From JADJVL01 sp046331545 (GTDB lineage Bacteria; Acidobacteriota; Holophagae; Holophagales; Holophagaceae), in contig JAXLQR010000002.1 in assembly GCA_046331545.1 (NCBI GenBank), positions 1,922,001-1,986,000 of the forward strand: a stretch of DNA of 64,000 nt, in the 5' to 3' direction. Within the stretch, counting starts at the first letter, position 1, and the number at the start of each line of letters is the position of its first letter. Below are positions 24,451-34,888 of this stretch, piece by piece. Made by a program: the position numbers and the translations under genes. The notes below the pieces were generated by a model. It did not search any database. It was not told the origin of the DNA and worked only from the letters and a program-made list of their open reading frames with translations.

Positions 24451-24888
24451 ATGAGCACCTACTTCCCCAAGGGCCAAGAGATTCAGCGCAAGTGGTACCT
24501 GGTGGACGCCACCGGGATCCCCGTCGGCCGCCTGAGCAGCGCCGTCGCCGAGGTCCTCTCCGGCAAGCGCAAGCCCACCTGGACGCCCTTCATCGACACC
24601 GGCGACCACGTGGTGGTGATCAACGCCGCCAAGGCGGTCTTCACGGGCAAGAAGCTCGACCAGAAGGTCTACCACCGCGTGCCGACCACCCAGCCGGGCT
24701 CCATCAAGTCCACCCGCGCCAAGGTCCTCCACCAGACCTTCCCCACCCGGATCATCGAGAGCGCGGTGAAGGGCATGCTGCCCAAGGGCCCCCTGGGCCG
24801 CCAGATGTACCGCAAGCTCAAGGTCTACGAGGGCGCCAGCCACCAGCAGGACGCCCAGCAGCCCGAAACCCTGAAGATCGAAGCCTAA
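24451..24888 (+). CDS. rplM: 50S ribosomal protein L13
   Basis: A 145-aa ribosomal protein. KWYLVDATGIPVGRLSSAVAEVLSGKRKPTWTPFIDTGDHVVVINA and GMLPKGPLGRQMYRKLKVYEG are the classical L13 blocks. The ATG at 24451 is chosen over upstream in-frame ATGs because homologues start here. It has an acidic/Gln C-terminal tail. Co-transcribed with rpsI 13 nt downstream, the universal bacterial pair. Confidence 0.97.
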   Translation: MSTYFPKGQEIQRKWYLVDATGIPVGRLSSAVAEVLSGKRKPTWTPFIDTGDHVVVINAAKAVFTGKKLDQKVYHRVPTTQPGSIKSTRAKVLHQTFPTRIIESAVKGMLPKGPLGRQMYRKLKVYEGASHQQDAQQPETLKIEA

Positions 24889-24901
24889 GCAGAGGTCCCC
24901 G

Positions 24902-25294
24902 ATGGCGATGAACCAGCACTACGGAACCGGACGCCGCAAGAGCGCCGCCTCCCGCGTCTTCCTGCGCCCCGGCACCGGCAAGGTGACCGTGAACGGCCGC
25001 ACCCTCGAGGACTACTTCCCCAACGCCGTGCTCCGGATGATGGTGAACCAGCCCCTGGTGCTCTCCGAGCTCCTGGGCAAGTTCGACCTGGCCATCACCG
25101 TCGCCGGCGGCGGCCCCGCCGGCCAGGCCTCGGCCATCCGCCTGGGCCTCTCCCGCGCCCTGCTCCAGTACAACGAGGCGCTGAAGTCCATGCTCCGCGG
25201 CGCCGGGCTCCTCACCCGCGACCCCCGCATGAAGGAGCGCAAGAAGCCGGGCCGCAAGGCCGCCCGCCGGCGCTTCCAGTACAGCAAGCGCTGA
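24902..25294 (+). CDS. rpsI: 30S ribosomal protein S9
   Basis: A 130-aa ribosomal protein with GTGRRKSAASRVFLRPGTG near the start, GGGPAGQASAIRLGLSRALLQ in the middle and the conserved C-terminus GRKAARRRFQYSKR whose last Lys-Arg reaches the P-site tRNA. ATG at 24902; a second ATG two codons later is an alternative. Confidence 0.97.
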   Translation: MAMNQHYGTGRRKSAASRVFLRPGTGKVTVNGRTLEDYFPNAVLRMMVNQPLVLSELLGKFDLAITVAGGGPAGQASAIRLGLSRALLQYNEALKSMLRGAGLLTRDPRMKERKKPGRKAARRRFQYSKR

Positions 25295-25315
25295 CCGCTT
25301 TCCCAGTTCGTTGAA

Positions 25316-25426
25316 CCGATGGGGAGCCTGGCCTCCCCATCGGCATGTAGGACGGGCCGGTGCGACCGGCCGAATCGGGCCCGAACGGGCCCTCATCCCC
25401 AACCGCGGAAGCCCCGTCGCTTCCGC
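25316..25426 (+). promoter_or_regulatory. Structured leader of rpsB (four consecutive hairpins)
   Basis: Between rpsI and rpsB four inverted repeats follow each other: 25316-25343 (11-bp stem, 6-nt loop), 25355-25371 (7 bp, 3-nt loop), 25377-25392 (GGGCCC-GAAC-GGGCCC) and 25405-25426 (8 bp, 6-nt loop). The first can act as a terminator for rplM-rpsI. The others lie in the likely rpsB leader and could form an S2-binding autoregulatory structure, as known for rpsB leaders in other bacteria. No T-run follows the first stem. Confidence 0.5.
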
Positions 25427-25445
25427 ACCGATTGAGGAGGCCATC

Positions 25446-26204
25446 ATGGCTGCCATCCAGATGAAGGAACTGCTCGAGGCCGGTGCCCACTTCGGCCACC
25501 AGACCAAGCGCTGGAACCCGAAGATGAAGAAGTACATCTTCGGCGCCCGCAACAGCATCTACATCATCGACCTCCAGAAGACCCTGCGCCTGTGGAACGC
25601 CGCGGCCCAGTTCGCCACCCGCGCCGCCTCCGAGGGCAAGACCTTCCTCTTCGTCGCGACCAAGCCCCAGGCCCAGGACCTCATCAAGGAGCAGGCCGAG
25701 CGCTGCGGCGCCTTCTACGTGAACCGGCGCTGGCTGGGCGGCATGCTCACCAACTTCGCCACTATCAAGAAGAGCCTGGACAAGTTCCGCGAGATCGAGG
25801 CGACCCTGAACGATCCCGCCCGCACCGCGCTGCTGTCCAAGAAGGACATCCTCATGCTGAACCGCCAGCGCGAGAAGCTCGAGGCCTCCTTCGCCGGCAT
25901 CCGCGACATGCGCGCCCTGCCCGACGTGATCTTCGTGATCGACCCCAACCGCGAGGAGATCGCGGTGACCGAGGCCGCCAAGCTCGGCATCAAGATCGTC
26001 GGCATCGTGGACACGAACTGCAACCCGGACAACATCGACTACGTCATCCCCGCCAACGACGACGCCATCCGCTCCATCCTCCTCTTCTCCGAGCGCCTCG
26101 CCGACTCGATCCTCGAGGGCCGCCAGTCCTTCAGGGACAAGGGCGACAGCGTCGAGATGAAGAAGATGATGGAGGAGAAGGCGAATGAGGGCGCCGAGGC
26201 CTGA
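25446..26204 (+). CDS. rpsB: 30S ribosomal protein S2
   Basis: A 252-aa ribosomal protein. Diagnostic segments: MKELLEAGAHFGHQTKRWNPKMKKYIFGARN, FVATKPQAQDLIKEQAERCGAFYVNRRWLGGMLTNF, and DVIFVIDPNREEIAVTEAAKLGIKIVGIVDTNCNPD. GAGGAGG lies 8 nt before the ATG. It is followed by tsf, as in most bacteria. Confidence 0.97.
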   Translation: MAAIQMKELLEAGAHFGHQTKRWNPKMKKYIFGARNSIYIIDLQKTLRLWNAAAQFATRAASEGKTFLFVATKPQAQDLIKEQAERCGAFYVNRRWLGGMLTNFATIKKSLDKFREIEATLNDPARTALLSKKDILMLNRQREKLEASFAGIRDMRALPDVIFVIDPNREEIAVTEAAKLGIKIVGIVDTNCNPDNIDYVIPANDDAIRSILLFSERLADSILEGRQSFRDKGDSVEMKKMMEEKANEGAEA

Positions 26205-26281
26205 GGCCGGTCCCGGCCCCTGGCTCCAGGAACGCACCGCATGAACGAGGGGCCGCCGGCCCCATGGGAATGGAGAACGCA

Positions 26282-26941
26282 ATGGCTTTCACCGCACAGG
26301 ACGTGAAGGAGCTCCGCGAGAAGACCGGCCTCGGCATGATGGACTGCAAGAAGGCCCTCGAGGAGACCAACGGCGACATGGAGGGCGCCATCGAGCACCT
26401 CCGCAAGAAGGGTCTCGCCGCCGCCGAGAAGAAGGCCGACCGCATCGCCGCCGAGGGCATCGTGGAGGCCTACATCCACCCCGGCGGCCGCGTCGGAGTG
26501 CTCATCGAGATCAACTGCGAGACCGACTTCGTGGCCAAGACCGAGGGCTTCCAGCGCTTCGTCAAGGAGATCGCCATGCACGTGGCGGCCGCCGACCCGG
26601 CGCCCCGCTTCGTGAACCCCGAGGAGGTCACCCCCGAGTGGCTGGCCAAGGAGAAGGAGATCGCCATGGCCCAGGCGCTCGCCACCGGCAAGCCCGCCAA
26701 CGTCGTCGAGAAGATCGTCGAGGGCAAGATGTCGAAGATCGTCTCCGAGGTCTGCCTCCTCGAGCAGCCCTTCATCATGAACCCCGACCTCACGGTGCGG
26801 CAGTACGTCAGCACCAAGACCGCCGAGATCGGCGAGAAGCTCTCCGTGCGCCGCTTCCAGAAGTTCGTCCTGGGCGAGGGGCTCGAGAAGAAGAAGGAGA
26901 ACTTCGCCGAGGAAGTGGCCGCCCAGATGGGCGCGAAGTAG
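26282..26941 (+). CDS. tsf: Translation elongation factor Ts
   Basis: A 219-aa nucleotide exchange factor for EF-Tu. The N-terminal UBA-like domain VKELREKTGLGMMDCKKALEETNGDMEGAIEHLRKKG and the TDFVAK motif are present. It is the short form (compare about 283 residues in E. coli), with only one core subdomain fully represented, as in several other phyla. The ATG at 26282 is preferred to 26264 because GGAG lies 7-8 nt before it. Confidence 0.95.
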   Translation: MAFTAQDVKELREKTGLGMMDCKKALEETNGDMEGAIEHLRKKGLAAAEKKADRIAAEGIVEAYIHPGGRVGVLIEINCETDFVAKTEGFQRFVKEIAMHVAAADPAPRFVNPEEVTPEWLAKEKEIAMAQALATGKPANVVEKIVEGKMSKIVSEVCLLEQPFIMNPDLTVRQYVSTKTAEIGEKLSVRRFQKFVLGEGLEKKKENFAEEVAAQMGAK

Positions 26942-26962
26942 GCCGTCCATCCTTTCCTTTTG

Positions 26963-26991
26963 AAGGGCGGCTTCCGGGCCGCCCTTTTTTT
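26963..26991 (+). terminator. Rho-independent terminator after tsf
   Basis: AAGGGCGGC - TTCCGG - GCCGCCCTT with the right arm running into a T7 tract. It lies 22 nt after the tsf stop and before pyrH, so pyrH is either read through or has its own promoter. Confidence 0.9.
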
Positions 26992-27018
26992 GCGCCAAGC
27001 TGGTTCCGGGGCCCGACC

Positions 27019-27723
27019 ATGAAATTCAAACGCATCCTCCTGAAGCTCAGCGGCGAGGCCCTCATGGGCCAACAGAAGGGCGGCATCGACCCGGCCGTGG
27101 TCTCGATGATCGCCGACCAGATCAAGGAGATCCGCGGGATGGGCGTGGAGGTGGGCCTCGTCATCGGCGGGGGCAACATCTTCCGCGGCGTGGCGGGCGC
27201 CACCACGGGCATGGACCGCACCACCGCGGACCACATGGGCATGCTGGCCACCATGATCAACGCCCTGGCCCTCCAGGACGCGCTGGAGCACAAGGGCGTC
27301 CACACACGGACCCTGTCGGGCCTCGAGATGCCCAAGGTCGCCGAGAGCTACATCCGCCGCCGCGCGACGCGCCACCTGGAGAAGGGCCGCGTGGTCATCT
27401 TCGGGGCCGGCACCGGCAATCCCTTCTTCAGCACCGACACCGCCGCCGCGCTGCGGGCCAACGAGATCGCCGCCGAGGTGGTGATGAAGGCCACCAACGT
27501 GGACGGGATCTACTCCGCCGATCCGAAGAAGGACCCGGACGCGCGCCGCTTCGAGGAGATCAGCTTCCAGGAGGTCCTCGAGAAGGGCCTCAAGGTCATG
27601 GATGCCGCCGCGATCGCGCTCTGCATGGAGAACCGGCTCCCCATCATGGTCTTCGACATGATGGTGCCGGGGCACCTGGTGGCGGCGGTGAAGGGCGAGC
27701 GCATCGGCACGCTGGTGCGCTGA
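27019..27723 (+). CDS. pyrH: Uridylate kinase
   Basis: A 234-aa UMP kinase of the amino-acid kinase fold, making UDP for pyrimidine nucleotides. LKLSGEALMG, GLVIGGGNIFRG, GMLATMINALALQDALE and FSTDTAAALRA are the family motifs. It lies after the tsf terminator; the usual downstream gene frr is missing and a lower-GC region begins right after the stop codon. Confidence 0.96.
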   Translation: MKFKRILLKLSGEALMGQQKGGIDPAVVSMIADQIKEIRGMGVEVGLVIGGGNIFRGVAGATTGMDRTTADHMGMLATMINALALQDALEHKGVHTRTLSGLEMPKVAESYIRRRATRHLEKGRVVIFGAGTGNPFFSTDTAAALRANEIAAEVVMKATNVDGIYSADPKKDPDARRFEEISFQEVLEKGLKVMDAAAIALCMENRLPIMVFDMMVPGHLVAAVKGERIGTLVR

Positions 27724-27794
27724 ATGAACCCAACGGAGCAAGCTATCGCTCCTCTGTTTGATACATGTTCGTGAGTGCCAAACCCCCGCATTCG

Positions 27795-27820
27795 TTGACA
27801 AAAACAGGGGGGGGGATACT
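27795..27820 (+). promoter_or_regulatory. Promoter with G9 tract in the spacer, possibly phase variable
   Basis: TTGACA (27795-27800) is a perfect -35; GATACT (27815-27820) is a plausible -10. Between them runs a homopolymer of nine G (27807-27815). The present spacer is about 14 bp, shorter than the 17-bp optimum, so gain of about three G would strengthen the promoter. Upstream (27735-27752) a weak GGAGC/GCTCC hairpin could end pyrH transcription. Confidence 0.45.
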
Positions 27821-27851
27821 GGGACACAATTCCACTCCCTCAGGAGCCCCA

Positions 27852-28070
27852 ATGCGATACCTCCGCCGTCCCATGCATCTTCTTCCCGGGCTGATGCTGA
27901 CCTTCGCTGCAAGCATGGTTCCGATGTTTGCCGCCTACGCATGCATCATCGATCAGTTGGGATCCACCTACGTGATTACTTGCCAGGGGGGGAACTACTG
28001 CACTCTCCGATTTCCCTCGGGGAATTCCAGACCCATGCTGAGATCTGAAGCCGACCGGATTTGCCAGTAG
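27852..28070 (+). CDS. Small secreted cysteine-containing protein, unknown function
   Basis: A 72-aa protein beginning at ATG 27852 with AGGAG just upstream. The first 30 residues (arginine-rich start, then LLPGLMLTFAASMVPMFA) look like a signal peptide or a single membrane anchor. The mature part has four cysteines (ACII, TCQ, YCT, ICQ), which could form two disulfides outside the cytoplasm. I recognise no family. It is the first gene of a two-gene lower-GC unit and is followed 12 nt later by a larger secreted protein. Confidence 0.55.
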   Translation: MRYLRRPMHLLPGLMLTFAASMVPMFAAYACIIDQLGSTYVITCQGGNYCTLRFPSGNSRPMLRSEADRICQ

Positions 28071-28082
28071 GTCGAGGAATCC

Positions 28083-29225
28083 ATGAGCGCGTTTCGTCCA
28101 ACCATCAGCCTGGCGATGGTAGGGGTCCATGCGTGTGTTCTGTCCCTCGGCGCGCAGGTGCCTTTACCAGGGCCTCAGCAATTTTGGGGTAACGATGCGG
28201 CGAGCCTCGTCACCGCAAGGGACGGAGATTCGGGGTACACCATCGAATTGGCCATGTGGGGCCAGAAACCGAAACGGATAGACCTGGCCGGCAAAAAACA
28301 CTTCTGCTGGTGGGAGAACGGAACTTCCTACGCATTTTCAATGGAAAAGGTAAAGAATAGATATTATTTCTGGAGTTCAAAGGATTTTGTAACTTGGGAT
28401 TTGATTGGGTCTTGCAGTGGTGACGTGGGTAAGATCTTTCGTTTCTGCCCTCTTGAAAACGGTGACTTGTTCCTAACCTCGGCCATTCAACCCTTCCAAA
28501 AAGATGGGCAAGCCTCGTTTTTTGCGACCGCGCGTGTCGAACCATCCACAAATGAGTTGCAAATCCGAGAATTGGTGGGGCCCGATTCCAAAAAGCTTTT
28601 CCACGTTCTACCTAAGAAACCTGGTGAAGCTTCATCTCGGCTGGAATTGAAGCCTCAGGCCGAGGAATTTGTCGGGCTTTCGTTGGCGGATATTCTCCCG
28701 ACCGGGAAGTACCTAGCCATTCCATTCTCCAAGTATGGGCTCCTCTATCTATTCAACCGAACCACGGGCCGGCAAGAAAGGATCGTCTCCATTTTCAACA
28801 CCATCGGAGAAACACAGGCTTTGAATTCAAGAATGAGCGTGGAGGCCATCATCGGGATTCAAACGCGTCCCGACGGAAGCCTCACGCTTGTAACCCGTTC
28901 GGAAGATGCGGTTCTAACTTCATCGAAAATCCATCCCGAGACCCGCTGGGGGAGCGATCAGTCATTCGACCAATTCCGCGCGGTCGCTGATTCCATGGAG
29001 GAGAAATCGTTGAAGGCTTTCCCGGATCTGTTTTATTGGCGATTCGATCCGGAAACCACCGAAGTGACTCGCGTATCAGTTCCCAAAGGATTTCCGGCTG
29101 CCGTCCAAGATCTGAAAGAGTTTCACAAAGTAATCCTCAGGTACGGCCTGAATGGAGAACTGCGGCCCGTCATCGTGGAGCCTTCAAGTGTCCGCACGAG
29201 GAAGAAGGAATCCCGAAAATCTTAA
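28083..29225 (+). CDS. Secreted protein of unknown function in a low-GC island
   Basis: A 380-aa protein with a signal-like N-terminus (about 1-24). AGGAA lies before the ATG. The remainder is beta-rich with repeated short strands (e.g. KVKNRYYFWSSKDFVTWDLIG, TGKYLAIPFSKYGLLYLFNRTTGRQERIVSIFN), which suggests a beta-propeller-like fold, but no family is recognised. Codon use is clearly different from neighbours: many A/T-ending codons (aaa, gat, ttt, att) in an otherwise GC-saturated genome, a sign of horizontal acquisition. The preceding small gene probably belongs to the same transcript. Confidence 0.6.
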   Translation: MSAFRPTISLAMVGVHACVLSLGAQVPLPGPQQFWGNDAASLVTARDGDSGYTIELAMWGQKPKRIDLAGKKHFCWWENGTSYAFSMEKVKNRYYFWSSKDFVTWDLIGSCSGDVGKIFRFCPLENGDLFLTSAIQPFQKDGQASFFATARVEPSTNELQIRELVGPDSKKLFHVLPKKPGEASSRLELKPQAEEFVGLSLADILPTGKYLAIPFSKYGLLYLFNRTTGRQERIVSIFNTIGETQALNSRMSVEAIIGIQTRPDGSLTLVTRSEDAVLTSSKIHPETRWGSDQSFDQFRAVADSMEEKSLKAFPDLFYWRFDPETTEVTRVSVPKGFPAAVQDLKEFHKVILRYGLNGELRPVIVEPSSVRTRKKESRKS

Positions 29226-29319
29226 TAATCGGTCACACGAATCACTCATCGGGACGGAATTCGTCGCAAATCGAATCCCGTAAGCCCAATATCGTCCGGA
29301 GCCTCCACTGGTGGTGGCC

Positions 29320-31299
<1,980 letters not shown>

Positions 31300-31316
31300 G
31301 GGAAGGCGTGGCGCCT

Positions 31317-33470
31317 TCAGATTGAAGCAGGATCCCGGCCCAGGCCGGGGAAGAAGAGCGTGACCTCCGTGCCGTGGCCCGGCCGGGAGGCGACCCGGAT
31401 GCCGCCGTGGTGGCTGCGCATGATGCCGTGGACCGAGGCGAGGCCGAGGCCGCGGCCGGCGAACTTGGTGCTGAAGAAGGGATCGAACATCCGGCGCCGG
31501 GTATCGGCATCCATGCCCGGGCCGTCGTCGGCGACGGAGAGCCGGAGGCAGGCTCCCACGGTGCTGTCGGGATCGAAGAAGTCGAACTCCAGGGCGGCGA
31601 GGTCCACCGGGCCGTAGCCGGTCGAGACGCGGACCTCCCCGCCGGCGGGCATGCTCTCGAAGGCGTTCTCCAGCAGCTCCCGCAGGGCGTGGCCGAGCTG
31701 GTCCGGATCGCCTTCCAGGGCGGGCAGGCCCTGGCCCAGGCTGCACGTGAGCCGGTCCTCGGGCCTGAGGTCGGGGCGGGCCTGGGCCTCCAGCTCCTGG
31801 ACCAGGGCGTTCAGGTCCAGCCGCTGCCAGCGGAAGTGCGCGTCGCCGGCGTAGGCGAGCATCGCGTGGGTGAGGTCGGAGGCCCTGCCGCAGGCTTCCC
31901 GGATGTGGTCGAGGAAGGGACGCGCCGGGGAGGCCTCGGCGAGCTGGAGCTCCGCGCAGGAGACCCAGCCCTGGATGGCGGTGATGAGGTTGTTGAAGTC
32001 GTGGGAGAGCCCGCCGGCGATCAGCCCCAGGGACTGCATGCGGCGGGCCTCGAAGAGCTTCTGCTCGATCTCGTTGCGGGCGGTCTCGGCGTTGATGCGG
32101 TCGGTGATGTCGAGGGCGGTGGCCAGCACCAGCCGGCGGCCCTGGAAGGAGACGGTGCTGGCGGTGAGGTCCACCCACCGGAAGCTTCCGTCGGGCCGCA
32201 GCACCCGGAACTCCCAGCGGCGGGGCCGGGTCTCCCCCGCCTTGCGGGCCTCCAGCGTCTCGGCGGCCATGGCGCGGTCCTCGGGGTGGATGAGCTCGAC
32301 GGGGGCCAGGCCGAGAAGGTCCTCCCGGGGGCGTCCCAGGATGGTGGCGGCGCCGGGGTTCGCGTAGCTCACCGTGTCCCAGTAGAGCAGGATGGCCCCG
32401 TCGGTGGTCTCGGCCACGGCCCGGAACCGCGCCTCGCTCTCCGTGAGTTCCGCGACGAGGCGCTCCTCCTGCCGGCGGCGGAGGGCGAGGCTGCGGGTGA
32501 AGGCTCCCAGGACCAGGGTGAGCAGGAGCCCGCCGGCCAGGACATACCGGGGGGCGTGGAGGTCGTCCTCCACGCCGAAGGTGCGGGGCGCCTCGTAGTG
32601 GATGGACCAGGTGCGTCCCCCCACCCGCCGGGAGGCGTCGTAGTGGAAGTGGGCGTCGCGCGGATCCGGACGGCTCTCGAAGAGCATCCTGGCGGGGGTG
32701 TCGGAGGCCCCGTCGCTCACCATGACGCGCAGGCCCGGATGCACCCGCAGGGTGGAGCGCAGGAGCGTGTCGGCGTTGTAGGACGCGAACACCGCGCCCC
32801 GGGCCGCGGCCTTCCGCGCCGAGGGCGTGCCGAGGTCCCGGCCCCGAAGGTAGACGGGGGCGTAGATCACCACCCCCGGGGGCCGGCCCGAGGGGGGCGC
32901 GGGGCCCGAGAGGGGCATCGGATCCGTGAGGGTGGCCTCCCCCGTCTCCAGGGCCTGCAGGATGGCCTGGCGGCGCAGGTCCAGGGAGTAGAGGTCGTAG
33001 CCCAGGAGGTTCCGGATCTCCGGGGACCAGGGGTGCATGAGGAGGAGCGGGGCACGGTCGGGCCCGGGTCCGAGGTCGTGGACGCGGAAGCCGGGATGGA
33101 GGCGCCGCTGCTTCGCGAGGAAGGCGTCCATCGCGTCAGGCGGAACGATGGCGAGGTAACCGACGGAGCGGAGCCCATCCTCCCGCGCCTTCACGCCGAA
33201 GCGCTGGGCGAAGGTCTCCCACTGGGCCGGCGTGAGGTCCTCCTGGAGGTCGAAGAGGGCCTGGGCCGCCCGGAGCATCTCCATGTTCCGGTCCAGCCGC
33301 CCCGCCAGGGACTCCTCCTCGCGGTCCACCTCGGCCTTGAAGAGCACCTGGGCCTTCTGCAGGAGCAGCCGGTGGGCCACCGACCAAGCGCCCAGGCTCG
33401 CCAGGCCGCCCGCGAGCAGGACGGCCAGGGCCTGGCGGGGGATCGCGGGATCCCGGGGCGCGTCGCTCAT
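31317..33470 (-). CDS. CHASE-domain PAS histidine kinase
   Basis: A 717-aa membrane sensor kinase. A helix at about 12-35, a periplasmic CHASE domain (about 70-280; LRSVGYLAIVPPDAMDAF, HPWSPEIRNLLGYDLYS), a second helix (about 305-325), a PAS domain (345-465), and a kinase core with SHDFNNLITAI, LLENAFESM and DDGPGM. There is no receiver domain. The CHASE ligand cannot be deduced. The ATG at 33470 is preferred; an in-frame ATG at 33524 would add 18 residues. Neither has a strong ribosome-binding site. Upstream partner of the hybrid kinase. Confidence 0.88.
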   Translation of the reverse strand: MSDAPRDPAIPRQALAVLLAGGLASLGAWSVAHRLLLQKAQVLFKAEVDREEESLAGRLDRNMEMLRAAQALFDLQEDLTPAQWETFAQRFGVKAREDGLRSVGYLAIVPPDAMDAFLAKQRRLHPGFRVHDLGPGPDRAPLLLMHPWSPEIRNLLGYDLYSLDLRRQAILQALETGEATLTDPMPLSGPAPPSGRPPGVVIYAPVYLRGRDLGTPSARKAAARGAVFASYNADTLLRSTLRVHPGLRVMVSDGASDTPARMLFESRPDPRDAHFHYDASRRVGGRTWSIHYEAPRTFGVEDDLHAPRYVLAGGLLLTLVLGAFTRSLALRRRQEERLVAELTESEARFRAVAETTDGAILLYWDTVSYANPGAATILGRPREDLLGLAPVELIHPEDRAMAAETLEARKAGETRPRRWEFRVLRPDGSFRWVDLTASTVSFQGRRLVLATALDITDRINAETARNEIEQKLFEARRMQSLGLIAGGLSHDFNNLITAIQGWVSCAELQLAEASPARPFLDHIREACGRASDLTHAMLAYAGDAHFRWQRLDLNALVQELEAQARPDLRPEDRLTCSLGQGLPALEGDPDQLGHALRELLENAFESMPAGGEVRVSTGYGPVDLAALEFDFFDPDSTVGACLRLSVADDGPGMDADTRRRMFDPFFSTKFAGRGLGLASVHGIMRSHHGGIRVASRPGHGTEVTLFFPGLGRDPASI

Positions 33471-33541
33471 GAAGGGTTGTAATCCACGATGCCTCAACGT
33501 AGGAATTTCACCCCCCATGCACAAGGGATTTCGTAGGCATC

Positions 33542-34888
33542 ATGGGAGTTGTGCTGTTTTTCTCACAGATCCCCGAGGCGGAGGTCCTCCAGGACCCGGA
33601 GGCCCTGGAGCCCTACCGTCGGGACGAGTCCCACCTCGTGGGGCCGCGCCCTCTCGCGGTGGTGCGCCCGCGCTCGCCGAAGGCCCTGAAGGCGCTGGTC
33701 GCCCTGGCCCGGAGCGAAGGCTTCGGCCTCGTCCCCCGGGGCGCGGGGACGGGCAAGGCCGGCGGCTGCCTGGCCGAAGGCCCCAGCGTGGTGGTGGACC
33801 TCGGCACCTGGCCCGGCGCGATCCGGGTCTCGCGCCCCGACCTCACGCTGAGCGCGCCCGCCAGCGCCTGGCTGCGGGACGTGAAGGGCGCGGCGGAGGC
33901 CGAAGGCCTCTTCTACCCGCCGGACCCGAACAGCTGGCCCCTCTGCGCCTTCGGCGGGAGCCTCGCCACCAACGCCGGCGGACCCAACGCCTGCAAGTAC
34001 GGCATGACCCGCCACTGGGTGCTCTCCGTGGACGCCCTCCTTTCCGACGGCGAGATCCACACCCTGGGGATCGGCTCCGTGAAGGCCAACACCGGGCCCA
34101 GCCTCGCCCAGCTCCTGGTGGGCAGCGAAGGGATCTTCGGGTTCATCGTCGGCGCCACGGTGCGCCTCATCCCCCAGCCCCGGGAACGGCTCACCCTGCT
34201 GCTGCCGGTGGAACGCTTCGAGGACCTCATCGAGCTTCCGGGGCGCCTCTGCGCCGCGGGCTTCCTCCCGGCGGCCTTCGAGTTCTTCGACCCGGCGGTG
34301 CTGGCGGAGCTGCGCGCCCATGGCCCCGAGGAGGCCCGCCGCCTGCCCGGCGAGGCCCTGGCCCTCCTGGAGTTCGATGACCGGGACTGCGGATCCGAGA
34401 CCTTCCTGGCGGGCCTGCTGGACCTGCTCGGTCCCCTCGCGGCGCACGCGCGGATGGCGACGGACGCGCGGCAGCGGGAGGACCTCTGGGCCATCCGCCG
34501 CCTGACCTCGGCCTTCCTCAAGGAGCGCCACCCCCAAAAGGTGAGCGAGGACATCGTGGTGCCCCGCTCGCGGCTGAAGGACTTCTTCGAGGGCCTGGAG
34601 ACCCTGGGCATCCCGGCGGTGACCTACGGCCACCTCGGCGACGGGAATCTCCACGTGAACCTGCTGGCCGCCGGGGAGACCGAGCCCCCGGTCCTGGAGG
34701 CCCAGCTCCTGGACCTCTTCCGGCTCTGCGTGAGGCTCGGGGGCACGCTGAGCGGCGAGCACGGCATCGGGCTGGCGAAGCGCGCGGCCTTCCTGGAACT
34801 CGCCGAGCCCGGCCACCTCGCGATGCTGCGTGGCCTCAAGGCCGCCCTGGACCCCGACGGGATCTTCAATCCCGGCAAAGTGATCTGA
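33542..34888 (+). CDS. FAD-binding oxidoreductase (GlcD / D-lactate dehydrogenase type)
   Basis: A 448-aa flavoprotein. The FAD_binding_4 domain occupies about 35-215, with LVPRGAGTGKAGGCL and FGGSLATNAGGPNACKYG; the C-terminal oxidase domain ends with GHLGDGNLHVN and GTLSGEHGIGLAKR, motifs shared by glycolate oxidase subunit GlcD and D-lactate dehydrogenases. It oxidises a 2-hydroxy acid; which one is not clear. No iron-sulfur partner (GlcF) is adjacent. Its 3' end overlaps the convergent thrC by 23 bp. Confidence 0.87.
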   Translation: MGVVLFFSQIPEAEVLQDPEALEPYRRDESHLVGPRPLAVVRPRSPKALKALVALARSEGFGLVPRGAGTGKAGGCLAEGPSVVVDLGTWPGAIRVSRPDLTLSAPASAWLRDVKGAAEAEGLFYPPDPNSWPLCAFGGSLATNAGGPNACKYGMTRHWVLSVDALLSDGEIHTLGIGSVKANTGPSLAQLLVGSEGIFGFIVGATVRLIPQPRERLTLLLPVERFEDLIELPGRLCAAGFLPAAFEFFDPAVLAELRAHGPEEARRLPGEALALLEFDDRDCGSETFLAGLLDLLGPLAAHARMATDARQREDLWAIRRLTSAFLKERHPQKVSEDIVVPRSRLKDFFEGLETLGIPAVTYGHLGDGNLHVNLLAAGETEPPVLEAQLLDLFRLCVRLGGTLSGEHGIGLAKRAAFLELAEPGHLAMLRGLKAALDPDGIFNPGKVI

